Translations under genes and position numbers: made by a program | Notes under the pieces: model-generated | Databases searched by the model: none | What the model was told of the DNA's origin: nothing | Seen by the model: only the letters and a program-made list of their open reading frames with translations | Assembly (NCBI GenBank): GCA_003138815.1 | Contig: PLHD01000010.1 | Location: 124,308 to 188,307, forward strand | Origin: Acidimicrobiaceae bacterium | GTDB taxonomy: Bacteria; Actinomycetota; Acidimicrobiia; Acidimicrobiales; RAAP-2 | Reading direction: 5' to 3' | Length of the DNA stretch: 64,000 bases | Shown here: piece by piece, positions 36,781 to 46,648 of the stretch | Layout of the letters: each line of letters starts with the position of its first letter | How positions within the stretch are numbered: the stretch's first letter is position 1

Positions 36781-38193
36781 ATGGAGAAGAAGGATCCCTT
36801 CGTCTTGCGTCACCTCGCCGACGTCCAGCCCGACCTCTGGTGGCTCGACTCGGACCCGCTCGAGCCCGCCTCGCATTCCGCGCTGATCGGCGATATCGGT
36901 GCCGACCTCTGCGTGGTGGGGGCCGGCTACACCGGCCTGTGGACCGCGCTGCTCGCCAAGGAGCGTCACCCCGAGCGCGTCGTCGTCGTCGTTGAGCAGT
37001 TCGAGACTGGAGCGGGCGCCTCGGGCCGTAACGGCGGGTTCTGCTCCTACTCGCTGACCCACGGATTCGCCAACGGGATGCACCGGTTCGCCAAGGAGAT
37101 GGACGTCATCGAGCGTCTGGGCCGCGAGAACCTCAACGAGATCGAGGCGACCATTGCGCGCTACGGCATCGAATGCGACTTCGAGCGCACCGGGGAGCTG
37201 CGGGTGGCCGTGGCGTCGTGGCAGCTGCGCGACATGCACGAGGAGGCGAAGCTGCGAAACGCGATGGGTGACCACGTGCAGGTCCTGAGCCGAGAAGAGG
37301 TCAGGGCGCGGGTGCACTCCCCCCTCTACGAAGGCGGCATCTTCGACCACGACGGGACCGCGCTGGTTGACCCCGCCCGCCTGGTCTGGGGACTCGAGCG
37401 GGCCTGCCTGTCGCTCGGCGTGCGGATCTTCGAGCAGTCCAAGGTGGAGCGGCTCGAGGACGTCGCCGGCGGGGTGCGGGTGCACACGTCCTACGGCTCG
37501 GTCACCGCGGCGCGGGTGGCGCTGGCGACCAATGTGTTCACCTCGCTCATTCGCAGCGCCCGCAAGTACGTGGTACCGGTGTACGACTACCAGCTGGTCA
37601 CCGAGCCGCTCACCCCCGAGCAGCTCGAGAGCATCGGCTGGGACGGCCGCGAGGGAGTGGCCGACGCCGGCAACCAGTTCCACTACTACCGCCTGACGAA
37701 AGACCAGAGCATCCTCTGGGGAGGCTACGACGCCATCTACAACTTCCGCGGCAAGGTGCGGCGCGAGTACGAGTTCAACGCCGAGACCTACGCCACCCTG
37801 GCGGGACACTTCCTAAAGACGTTCCCCCAGCTCGCGGGCGTCAAGTTCACCCACGCCTGGGGCGGCGCGATCGACACCTGCACGCGGTTCTCCCCGTTCT
37901 GGGGGACCGCCCACCGCGGCAAGGTCGCCTACGTGCTCGGCTACACGGGCCTCGGGGTGGGCTCCACGCGGTTCGGTGCGGCGACCATGCTGGACCTGCT
38001 CGACGGTGTGCAGACCGAAGGCACCGCGCTCACCATGGTGAGGAAGAAGCCCATGCCGTTTCCGCCCGAGCCGCTGCGCTGGATCTTCATCCGAATCTCG
38101 CAGTGGGCCCTGAAGCGCGCCGACGAGCACGAAGGCCGACGGAACCTGTGGCTGAGGGCGATGGACCTGCTCGGCGTCGGCTTCGACTCGTAG
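36781..38193 (+). CDS. FAD-dependent amine/amino-acid oxidoreductase (DAO family, PuuB-like)
   Basis: 470 residues. GAGYTGLWTA near residue 47 is the FAD motif, followed by GAGASGRNGGFCS, the pattern of gamma-glutamylputrescine oxidase and related enzymes. HAWGGAIDTCTRFSP and GYTGLGVGSTRFGA form the C-terminal FAD contacts. The last 50 residues are an extra basic, Trp-rich tail. The substrate is probably an amine or N-methyl/D-amino acid. It runs into a strong terminator shared with convergent acs. The 146-base leader contains no riboswitch that I could recognise. Confidence 0.82.
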   Translation: MEKKDPFVLRHLADVQPDLWWLDSDPLEPASHSALIGDIGADLCVVGAGYTGLWTALLAKERHPERVVVVVEQFETGAGASGRNGGFCSYSLTHGFANGMHRFAKEMDVIERLGRENLNEIEATIARYGIECDFERTGELRVAVASWQLRDMHEEAKLRNAMGDHVQVLSREEVRARVHSPLYEGGIFDHDGTALVDPARLVWGLERACLSLGVRIFEQSKVERLEDVAGGVRVHTSYGSVTAARVALATNVFTSLIRSARKYVVPVYDYQLVTEPLTPEQLESIGWDGREGVADAGNQFHYYRLTKDQSILWGGYDAIYNFRGKVRREYEFNAETYATLAGHFLKTFPQLAGVKFTHAWGGAIDTCTRFSPFWGTAHRGKVAYVLGYTGLGVGSTRFGAATMLDLLDGVQTEGTALTMVRKKPMPFPPEPLRWIFIRISQWALKRADEHEGRRNLWLRAMDLLGVGFDS

Positions 38194-38195
38194 AA

Positions 38196-38232
38196 CACAG
38201 CAGCCCCGGCCGCTCGGGCCGGGGCTGCTGTG
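38196..38232. terminator. Bidirectional terminator, 16-bp perfect stem
   Basis: CACAGCAGCCCCGGCC (38196-38211) and GGCCGGGGCTGCTGTG (38217-38232) pair perfectly around a 5-base loop. It starts 3 bases after the stop of the FAD oxidase gene and lies 20 bases beyond the end of acs, so it can stop transcription from both sides. Confidence 0.85.
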
Positions 38233-38252
38233 CGGGTCTGAGCCGAGGAGGT

Positions 38253-40391
38253 TTACTCCTCGGAGCCGAAGTTCAGGATCGACTGGAGCTCCGCCGCGCT
38301 GAGATCGCGCGGCTGCTCCCCTCGCGCCACCTTCTCGCTCTCAACGAAGTGCCGGATGTCCGTGACGACGTCGGGGTTGGCCAGCGTCGTGATGTCGCCC
38401 ACGTCGGTGAAGTTCGAGATCGACGCGATGACCCGGCGCATGATCTTGCCCGAGCGGGTCTTGGGCATGTCGGCCACGATCCAGACGTTCTTGGGTCGGG
38501 CGATCTTGCCGATCTCCGTCTCGATCATTCGCGACACCTTTTCGGCCACGTCCACGCCCGGATCGACCCCGGGCTTGACCGCGATGTACATCTCGACGAC
38601 GTGACCGCGGACCTCGTCGACCACCGGAACCGCGGCGGCCTCGGCGACCTCGTCGACCATGAGCGCCGCCGACTCGAGCTCCTTGGTGCCCAGACGGTGT
38701 CCGGATACGTTGATCACGTCGTCTACGCGGCCGAGGATCCGGTAGTAGCCGTCCTTGGCCTGCATCGCGCCGTCGTTGGCGAAGTACGGCCAGTCGTGCC
38801 AGTCCGTGCTCTTGGGGTCCTTGTTGTACTTCTCGTAGTACGTCTTGACGAACCGGTCGGGGTCGCCCCAGATGGTCTGGAAGATCCCCGGCCACGGGTT
38901 GCGGATGCAGATGTTGCCGGCGTGGCCGCTGCCGGCTTTCACCTCATCGCCGTTCTCGTCCAGGATCCGCGGGAAGATGCCGATGACGGCCGGTCCGCAG
39001 CTGCCCGGCTTCATCGCGTCCAGCGCCGGCAGGGTGCTCCCGAGGAAGCCTCCGTTCTCGGTCTGCCACCAGGTGTCGACGATCACGGCCTCACCCTTGC
39101 CGACGACCTCGTGGTACCAGCGCCACACGTCGGGCTCGATCGGTTCGCCCACGGTCGTCATGTGCTTGAAGTGGTAGTTGTACTTCGCCGGCTCGTCCGG
39201 TCCGACCTTGCGCAAGGTGCGGATCGTCGTGGGAGCGGTGTGGAACTGGGTCACTCCGAGTCTCTCGGCGATCCTCCACATGCGCCCGGCGTCGGGGTAC
39301 GTGGGCACGCCCTCGTACATGACCGTGGTGGTGCCCAGGGCCAGCGGCCCGTAGACGATGTAGGAGTGCCCGGTGATCCAGCCGATGTCGGCCGCGCACC
39401 AGTACGTGTCCTCGGGGTGGATGTCCTGGTAGTACTTGGACGTTCCCGCCACGTACGAGAGGTAGCCGCCCGTGCTGTGCTGGCAGCCCTTGGGCTTGCC
39501 CGTGGTGCCGCTCGAGTACATGATGAACAGCGGCGCCTCGGCCGGCATCGAAACCGGGTCGACCAACTTGCCCTTGTACTCGGGCATGATCTCGTCGACG
39601 AAGAAGTCCCTGCCTGGAACCATCGGGCTCTTGGAGGCGTACTCGCCGGGGTTGCGGCGGAACACCAGCACCTTCTCAACCGTGACGCCGTCTTCGAGGG
39701 CCCTCGCTACTGCCTCATCAGCCTTGGCCTTGTGGTCCTGGAGCTCGCCGTTGCGGTAGTACCCATCCATGGTCACAAGGATCTTGCTCTTCGAGTCGGC
39801 GATGCGCCCGCCGCACGCGGAGCCGGAGAAGCCGCCGAAGACCTGGGAGTGAATGACGCCGAGGCGGGCGCACGCGAGCATCGCGATGGGCAGGTCCGGC
39901 ACCATGGGCATGTGGAACGTCGCCACGTCGCCGGTCTCGACGCCGCAGAAGCCCTTCAGCAACGCGGCGAACTCGTTGACGCGCATGTAGAGCTCTTGAT
40001 AGGTGATGACCTCGGTGTCGGTGTCCTCGGGCTCGGGCACCCAGATGATCGCCGCCTTGTTGCGGTCGGTCTTGAGGTGTCGGTCTACGCAGTTGTAGGA
40101 GGCGTTCAGCCGCCCGCCGACGAACCACTTCCAGAATGGCGCGTTGCTCGTGTCGAGGGTCGTGTGCCAATACTTGTCCCAGGTCAGAAGGTCGGCGTAC
40201 TCCTTGAAGCACTCGGGATAGTTCTTCTCACTGAAGCGCTCGCGGATGCTCGGGTCGCTGGCGTTCGCCTGACCGATGAATTTCGCCGAAGGAGCGTAAT
40301 ACCCCTCCTCACGCCAGTGCACCGCGATCTGAGCCTCCGAGGCCTGATCCGACTCGAACTCTTCAGCCTCTTTGTCGCCCTTTTTTGACAT
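38253..40391 (-). CDS. acs: Acetyl-CoA synthetase (AMP-forming)
   Basis: Activates acetate to acetyl-CoA through acetyl-AMP. 712 residues, about 60 more than enterobacterial Acs. It has the P-loop-like FIMYSSGTTGKPKG, the acetate pocket with VDTWWQTENGG, GRVDDVINVSGHRLG, and the C-terminal KTRSGKIMRR whose Lys is the known acetylation switch in this family. The ATG at 40391 follows AGGAGG with six bases between. A second hairpin (CCGAGGAG/CTCCTCGG, 38243-38263) spans its stop codon. The acetate transporter gene lies directly upstream in the same direction, separated by a terminator. Confidence 0.96.
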   Translation of the reverse strand: MSKKGDKEAEEFESDQASEAQIAVHWREEGYYAPSAKFIGQANASDPSIRERFSEKNYPECFKEYADLLTWDKYWHTTLDTSNAPFWKWFVGGRLNASYNCVDRHLKTDRNKAAIIWVPEPEDTDTEVITYQELYMRVNEFAALLKGFCGVETGDVATFHMPMVPDLPIAMLACARLGVIHSQVFGGFSGSACGGRIADSKSKILVTMDGYYRNGELQDHKAKADEAVARALEDGVTVEKVLVFRRNPGEYASKSPMVPGRDFFVDEIMPEYKGKLVDPVSMPAEAPLFIMYSSGTTGKPKGCQHSTGGYLSYVAGTSKYYQDIHPEDTYWCAADIGWITGHSYIVYGPLALGTTTVMYEGVPTYPDAGRMWRIAERLGVTQFHTAPTTIRTLRKVGPDEPAKYNYHFKHMTTVGEPIEPDVWRWYHEVVGKGEAVIVDTWWQTENGGFLGSTLPALDAMKPGSCGPAVIGIFPRILDENGDEVKAGSGHAGNICIRNPWPGIFQTIWGDPDRFVKTYYEKYNKDPKSTDWHDWPYFANDGAMQAKDGYYRILGRVDDVINVSGHRLGTKELESAALMVDEVAEAAAVPVVDEVRGHVVEMYIAVKPGVDPGVDVAEKVSRMIETEIGKIARPKNVWIVADMPKTRSGKIMRRVIASISNFTDVGDITTLANPDVVTDIRHFVESEKVARGEQPRDLSAAELQSILNFGSEE

Positions 40392-40593
40392 ACATCCCCT
40401 CCTTGTGAGGCAACGCGCGCGAGCACCTTGCCGATGACTGGTAAACACACTCAGATTGAAGCTTGATCCCCCATGCATTTTGCGACCACGAGATACTGCC
40501 CGTACGTTGTTCTATCACGGAAGAATTGATCTGACCACCGGTTCCGAGTCGGACGACGCCCGCTCCTCGGAGATTCAGGAACTGCTCCAGCAC

Positions 40594-40633
40594 GCCAACA
40601 GCGCCCGAGCCGTGCGGCAGGGGCGCTGTTGGC
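40594..40633 (-). terminator. Terminator behind satP
   Basis: GCCAACAGCGCCC (40594-40606) pairs perfectly with GGGCGCTGTTGGC (40621-40633) over 13 bp; the loop can form a further CCG/CGG stem. It lies 35 bases beyond the end of satP and upstream of acs, so the two acetate genes are likely separate transcripts. Confidence 0.75.
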
Positions 40634-40667
40634 GACTGATTCGGTGACGAGTCACCGTGCGCGCGTG

Positions 40668-41231
40668 CTATGCGCGCGGACCAACGGGCAGCAGGACCTT
40701 GCCGTGCGTGTCGTTGATGACACCGGCCGCCGAGGCGTACCAGGCGAGCAACGCCGTCAGGACTCCAAGGTATCCGCCTATCTTGACCATCTCGGTGTGC
40801 CCAGCTCCCCAGTTGCCAATTGTCAGGAAGATGAACGTTACGGTAAGGACTAAGAAAACAAGAAAAACTGCGGTTGACGTCTTGGCCGCAGCGACCGTCA
40901 TGTACAGCGTGAAGATAGTCCACGCCAGCAAGTAAATCGCCACCGTGTCCGTCCCGGCCGGGATGGCCGGAATCTTCAAGAGCACATAGAAGCCAATCCA
41001 GAACGCGCCGTACGAGGTGAACGCCAGGGCACCGAAGGTGTTCCTGCGCACAAACTCCCACATACCTGCTGCGAACTGGGCAATGCCGCCGTAGACCAGT
41101 GCAAGAGCTAAGGCCGCAGCCGCCCCTCCACCGTGCCACCAGCCAGCATTGCTGACACTAAGACAAAACGTCGTCATGGCAAATCCGGCAAGGCCTAACG
41201 GCCCCGGATCAGCAACTCCTTGTTCGGACAT
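40668..41231 (-). CDS. satP: Acetate uptake transporter (GPR1/FUN34/SatP family)
   Basis: 187 residues with six membrane segments. DPGPLGLAGFAMTTF at the N-terminus corresponds to the family motif NPAPLGL.GF. Aromatic-rich later segments (YGAFWIGFYVL, YLLAWTIFTLYM) also fit. It brings acetate in for Acs. ATG 41231 follows GGGGGG. A CRP/GlxR-type palindrome lies about 104 bases upstream. Acetate is the best-supported substrate, succinate another known one. Confidence 0.9.
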   Translation of the reverse strand: MSEQGVADPGPLGLAGFAMTTFCLSVSNAGWWHGGGAAAALALALVYGGIAQFAAGMWEFVRRNTFGALAFTSYGAFWIGFYVLLKIPAIPAGTDTVAIYLLAWTIFTLYMTVAAAKTSTAVFLVFLVLTVTFIFLTIGNWGAGHTEMVKIGGYLGVLTALLAWYASAAGVINDTHGKVLLPVGPRA

Positions 41232-41334
41232 TTAATTCCCCCCAATTGGTTGAACAACGAGTCACCGGGTTTGATGACTCAAAGTTGATTTAACACCATG
41301 AGGGACCGCCGCGCTGGGACCTTGATGGGTATTT

Positions 41335-41350
41335 TGTGAAGTGATTCACA
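41335..41350. promoter_or_regulatory. CRP/GlxR-type operator upstream of satP
   Basis: TGTGAAGTGATTCACA, that is, TGTGA-N6-TCACA, with both half sites perfect. This is the consensus of CRP in general and of actinobacterial GlxR/Crp. It lies in the 230-base gap between satP and trpA. The only gene starting from this gap is satP, 104 bases away, so cAMP-dependent control of acetate uptake is the natural reading. Confidence 0.65.
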
Positions 41351-41435
41351 TCCAGCCGGGACGTTACCCCCCGGTATTTGTCGGAGATTGCCCACAATCC
41401 TTGACGTGCGACTGGGTCGCGAGGCGTCGATTTCA

Positions 41436-41459
41436 AAGTTGGGACCTAAGTCCCAACTT
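41436..41459 (-). terminator. Terminator of the trp operon
   Basis: AAGTTGGGAC and GTCCCAACTT form a perfect 10-bp stem with a 4-base loop, beginning 2 bases after the trpA stop codon. A short T-rich stretch is part of the stem end. Confidence 0.75.
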
Positions 41460-41461
41460 CG

Positions 41462-42225
41462 TTAGTCAAGCGCACGGCGAAACCCGCCAACGAAGGCCTC
41501 CACGCTGCTCGCGTCACCCCCGTCAAGGATGAGTTTCACGAGAGCGGAGCCGACGATGACGCCGTCGCTCTGTTCGCCAGCCTCCCGGGCCTGCTGGGGC
41601 GTCGTGATCCCGATGCCGACGTAGGTCGGCAGATCACTGACGGCGCGGATCGAAGCAACGACGCGCCCCGACTCGCCAGCGTCGCTGGCTCGCCCGGTCA
41701 CTGCCATGCGCGCCGACGCGTAGACGAATCCCTCGCTCGCGTGCGCGATCCGCGCGACGCGGTCCGCGGTGGTCGACGGCGCGACCAGGAAGACGGTGGC
41801 CACGTCGCTCGCGTCGCAGGCCTGCTTCCAGTCGGCGGCTTCCTCGAGGGCGAGGTCGGGCACGATGGCGCCGATGATGTTGCTGGCGCGCAGCTTGCCG
41901 GCCGATCGCTCGAGCCCGTAGTGGTGGAAGATGTTGAAGTACGTCATGGCGATCATCGGGACCGGCGAGCCGAGCGCCGCCAGGTCGGCGCAGATCGAGT
42001 CCAAGGTGGTGCCCGCTTCGAGCGCACGCATCGCCGCGGCTTGGATGACGACGCCGTCCATCATTGGATCGGAGAACGGGATGCCAATCTCCACGGCGTC
42101 GGCCCCGGCGTGAACCGCCGCCTCGACGTGGCGCACCCAGTCGGGAGTGAGGCCGGCGACGAAGTAGGGCACGAGGGCCTTTCGCCCCGTGTCGCGTAGG
42201 TGGCGAAGCTGGACCTCGAGGCTCT

Positions 42226-42229
<4 letters not shown>
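41462..42229 (-). CDS. trpA: Tryptophan synthase alpha chain
   Basis: 255 residues; splits indole-glycerol phosphate to indole and glyceraldehyde 3-phosphate. [18 protein letters not shown] contains one catalytic acid; the Glu usual at the other site corresponds to YFVAGLTPD, where Asp/Pro residues stand, as is common in actinobacteria. [10 protein letters not shown] and [11 protein letters not shown] are family marks. GTG 42229 overlaps the trpB stop (GTGA). It is last gene of trpCFBA. Confidence 0.93.
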
Positions 42230-43402
<1,173 letters not shown>

Positions 43403-43410
<8 letters not shown>

Positions 43411-44035
43411 GCGACTCCTCTCGGTGTTCGAAGAACGCCGACGCGCTCGCGACGAAGTCTCGCACGCGACGCGGGTCCTTACGCCCAGGCGCCGTCTCGA
43501 CCCCCGAGGCCACGTCCGCACCCCAAGCGCCGGTCATGGCCAGGACCTCGGCAACATTCCCTGGGGTGAGGCCACCGGCCGCGATGAGCGGCCGCTGGAA
43601 GTGCCGCTGTGATACGTCGTTCCACGTGTGGGGGTCTCCGCTGCCCGGCCGGGGGCCATCGATCAGAACGGCGTCGACGCGGTGCTCGTCGAAGGTGACC
43701 AGCTCGTCGCTGGCGACCGGGATCGCCTTGATGATGGCGACGCCGCGGTCTCGAAGCTCGCCGAACAGCTCGTCAGAGAGTACGCCGTGCACCTGGGCCA
43801 CCTCGACCCCCGTGGCGTCCACGGCCTCGCAGACGAACCTGGTCGTGTTGTCGCGGAACACCCCGACCCGGACGATGGAGCCCTTGGTCGCCGCGGCCAG
43901 GTCGCTCGCCTGGTCGAGCGACAGCTGGCGAGGCGACGCCGCGAGGATGAGCCCGAGGGCGTCGGCACCCGCCTCGATCACGCACTGCGCGTCCTCGAGC
44001 GTAGTGATGCCGCAGATCTTCACGAAGTGCGCCAT
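43403..44035 (-). CDS. trpF: Phosphoribosylanthranilate isomerase
   Basis: 210 residues. The barrel begins [13 protein letters not shown] with the catalytic Cys, and has [16 protein letters not shown] with the catalytic Asp, [11 protein letters not shown] and [14 protein letters not shown] 44035 lies 10 bases behind the trpC stop. Many actinobacteria lack trpF and use PriA for both steps, so a dedicated trpF here is informative for classification. Confidence 0.93.
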
Positions 44036-44045
44036 GGCGGAGAGT

Positions 44046-44843
44046 TCAGGCACCAGGCACCCTCGCCACCGACGCGAAGGAGCGCACGGTGGCCTGGGGG
44101 GTCGCGGAGCGCACGAAGGTCTCACCCACGAGGATCGCGTCGAAGCCGGCCCGCGCGGCGTCCTCGACGTCGCGGCGCGTCGTGAGTCCGGATTCGACGA
44201 CCGAGGTCACGCCCGCGGGCATGGCGCCAACCAGCGAGGCCGCCCGCTCGAAGCTCACCTCGAACGTGCGCAGGTCACGCTGATTGACGCCGATGAGGCG
44301 AGCTCCCTGGTCCAGCGCCCGGCGCAGCTCCTCGGCGTCGTGCACCTCGACCAGCGCGTCGAGGCCACACTGCTGGGCGACGTCGACGAAGAGCGCCAGC
44401 TCGTCGTCGTCCAGCGCGGCCACGATCAGCAGGACCGCACTTGCCCCCATGGCGGCCGTGTCGAGCACGTCGTTGGCGCTCAGCGTGAAGTCCTTGCGCA
44501 GCAGTGGTAGCGTCACCGCCGCTCTGACCTGGGCGAAGTCGTTGAGCGATCCTGAGAAATGGGGCTCATCGGTCAGCACCGAAATGGCGGCTGCTCCCCC
44601 GAGCTCGTAGGCGCGCGCCAGGGAGGGCGCGTCGAGATGCTCGTCGATCCAGCCCTTGGACGGCGAGCGGCGCTTGACCTCGGCGATGACCTTGATATCC
44701 GTGGTCGGCGCACCGCTCAAGGCGGCGAGCATCGATGGGCCCTCGTAGCGGACCGTTCCGAGGCGCTCTCGCCAATCGCGGGTATCGTCGCTGACCCGCG
44801 CGCGGTGAAAGGCCACGATGTCGTCGAGGTACGTTGGCGCCAT
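44046..44843 (-). CDS. trpC: Indole-3-glycerol phosphate synthase
   Basis: 265 residues. VIAEVKRRSPSKGWI holds the catalytic Glu and Lys, LLRKDFTLS the second Lys, LVEVHDAEEL the second Glu and VVESGLTTRRDV the phosphate site. The start is ATG 44843. It is divergent from trpD with 81 bases between, so that gap should carry both promoters. Confidence 0.94.
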   Translation of the reverse strand: MAPTYLDDIVAFHRARVSDDTRDWRERLGTVRYEGPSMLAALSGAPTTDIKVIAEVKRRSPSKGWIDEHLDAPSLARAYELGGAAAISVLTDEPHFSGSLNDFAQVRAAVTLPLLRKDFTLSANDVLDTAAMGASAVLLIVAALDDDELALFVDVAQQCGLDALVEVHDAEELRRALDQGARLIGVNQRDLRTFEVSFERAASLVGAMPAGVTSVVESGLTTRRDVEDAARAGFDAILVGETFVRSATPQATVRSFASVARVPGA

Positions 44844-44924
44844 CAATCAATCGTACCGGCGTCGCCGGGGCACCGGATCACGACTAACTTGTCGCTATGC
44901 CTGACCATCTCTCTGGAACCCGCA

Positions 44925-45944
44925 TTGAGTAATTCGTTCTCCGCGGACGTCCTCAACCCGCTCGTGCGGGGCACGAACCTCGAGCGCGCCCAGGCTCGCG
45001 ATGCCCTGCAGTTGATACTGGACGGGCAGATCGAGGGACTGCTGATCGCGAGCTTCCTAACGGCGCTCACGGCCAAGGGAGAGACCGCCGACGAGATGAC
45101 CGGATTCATCGACGCCATGATCGCGTCGGCCGACACCTTCTCGATCGGCCCCGACGCTATCGACATAGTCGGCACCGGCGGCGACCAGTTGCATACGGTC
45201 AACATCTCCACCATGGCGTCGCTCGTGGTGGCTGGATGCGGGGTGCGGGTCGCCAAGCACGGCAATCGGGCCGCGTCGTCGTCGGTGGGTTCGGCCGACG
45301 TCCTCGACGCGCTCGGCGTGCGCCTCGACGCGCCGGCGGAGGTAGTCCGCGCCTGCGTCGAAGGCGCCGGGATCGGATTCCTGTTCGCCCCGACCTTCCA
45401 TCACGCGCTCGGCTACCTGACACCGATCCGCCGGGCCCTGGGCTTTCGAACCATCTTCAACGTCCTCGGACCGCTCGCGAATCCGGCCCTCGTCGAGCGG
45501 TCCCTCGTCGGCGTGGCCCAGCACCAACTCCTCGGGCACATGGCCCAGGTGCTCCAGGCCCGCGGAATTCGCTACGCCATCCTCGTGAACGCCGACGACG
45601 GACTCGACGAGCTGTCGCTTGGTTCGCCGTCGACGCTGCACGTCATCACGCCTCAGAGCATCACCGTCGAGCGACTCGACGCGCCAGGCGTGCTGGGGCT
45701 GCACCACACGGCCCAAAGTCTGCGTGGCGGCGACACTCGCGAGAACGTGGAGGTCGTGCGGCGCTTCGTCGACGGCGAACGGGGTCCGGTCTTCGACGTG
45801 GTCTGCGCCAACGCGGCGCTCGCGCTGATGGTTGGCGCCAAGGCGACGTCGTTGAGCGAGGGCTTCGAGCTCGCGAGCGCCAGCGTCCTCGAAGGTCGCG
45901 CCGCGCTCGCACTGGAGCGACTGGTCGCGCTGTCCAACGCCTAG
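44925..45944 (+). CDS. trpD: Anthranilate phosphoribosyltransferase
   Basis: 339 residues. IVGTGGDQLHTVNISTMAS is the diphosphate/PRPP loop; AKHGNRAASSSVGSADVLD and GLDELSL follow as in the family. No ATG is in frame at the right place; TTG 44925 gives the normal N-terminus (LNPLVRGTNL), with only GGA as weak ribosome site. It is separated from, and divergent to, trpCFBA; trpE and trpG are not in the window. Confidence 0.92.
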   Translation: MSNSFSADVLNPLVRGTNLERAQARDALQLILDGQIEGLLIASFLTALTAKGETADEMTGFIDAMIASADTFSIGPDAIDIVGTGGDQLHTVNISTMASLVVAGCGVRVAKHGNRAASSSVGSADVLDALGVRLDAPAEVVRACVEGAGIGFLFAPTFHHALGYLTPIRRALGFRTIFNVLGPLANPALVERSLVGVAQHQLLGHMAQVLQARGIRYAILVNADDGLDELSLGSPSTLHVITPQSITVERLDAPGVLGLHHTAQSLRGGDTRENVEVVRRFVDGERGPVFDVVCANAALALMVGAKATSLSEGFELASASVLEGRAALALERLVALSNA

Positions 45945-46456
45945 AGAAGCCGAAGTTCCTTCTTGTAGCGCTTGGCGTTGGCCACGTACGACGCGGCCTG
46001 GGACTCGATGATCTGCTCGCTGGAGAAATTCGACTTGATCTCGGCGGGCACGCCAAAGGCCAGCGAATTGGCGGGCACGTTCATCCGGTTGCGCACCACC
46101 GCCCCCGCCGCCACCGTGGCTCCGCTGAAGATGATGGCCTGGTGCAGCACGACCGACCCGCTGCCCACGAGCGCCCGGTCGTGGACGACGCATCCTTCCA
46201 GGTGCGCCAGGTGGCCGATGACGCAGTCGCTGCCGATGACGGTGGGGTACTCGCCGACGGCGTGTACGACCGCGCCGTCCTGGATGGACGTGCGTTCGCC
46301 CACGATGATCGAGCCATAGTCGCCTCGCAGCACCGCCCCGGGCCACACGGACGACTCGGCGCCGATGACGACGTCGCCGATGACCACGGCGTCAGGGTGC
46401 ACAAAGGCGTCGGGATGGATCGTCGGAACGCGGTCACCGAGTGCGTAGATGGGCAT
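45941..46456 (-). CDS. Gamma-carbonic anhydrase family protein
   Basis: 171 residues of left-handed beta-helix hexapeptide repeats (IGDVVIGAESSVW and so on). Zinc-binding His are in GAVVHAV and GHLAHLEG, and RGDYGS is the usual following motif. It may hydrate CO2 or act in another acyl/metal role, as YrdA/PaaY-type members do. With a CODH producing CO2 in the same genome a carbonic anhydrase is reasonable, but gene position argues only for a housekeeping role. Confidence 0.87.
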   Translation of the reverse strand: MPIYALGDRVPTIHPDAFVHPDAVVIGDVVIGAESSVWPGAVLRGDYGSIIVGERTSIQDGAVVHAVGEYPTVIGSDCVIGHLAHLEGCVVHDRALVGSGSVVLHQAIIFSGATVAAGAVVRNRMNVPANSLAFGVPAEIKSNFSSEQIIESQAASYVANAKRYKKELRLL

Positions 46457-46465
46457 TGGATCCTC

Positions 46466-46648
46466 CTAGTGGCTCAGCCACGAAATCAACTGATAGATGC
46501 GCCAGATGACGTAGATGACCGTGACCACGATAAAGAATCGCCAACGCCAGGGAATGGGCTCCCTGACCGGCGCCACGACGGCCTTGCCACAGACCTCGCA
46601 CACCTCGCCCTCGACTGGCCGGTCGCACGTCTCGCACCACTGGGCCAC
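46466..46648 (-). CDS. Small zinc-ribbon membrane protein
   Basis: 60 residues: a zinc ribbon (CETC, then CEVC at residues 5-8 and 17-20), a short Pro-rich linker, and one membrane segment (FFIVVTVIYVIWRIYQLI). The GTG start overlaps the last base of the der stop. The function is unknown. The overlap with der suggests co-translation and perhaps a role at the membrane in ribosome assembly, which is a guess. Confidence 0.7.
   Translation of the reverse strand: MAQWCETCDRPVEGEVCEVCGKAVVAPVREPIPWRWRFFIVVTVIYVIWRIYQLISWLSH

Noticed and set aside
38103-40388. 761-codon open frame on the plus strand
   Set aside because: Antisense of acs; composition is Arg/Asp/Val/Leu-rich shadow protein without any recognisable domain.
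40392-40560. CRP-type site before acs
   Set aside because: Only single half sites (TTGTGAGG, CGTGATAG) without a matching second half were found.
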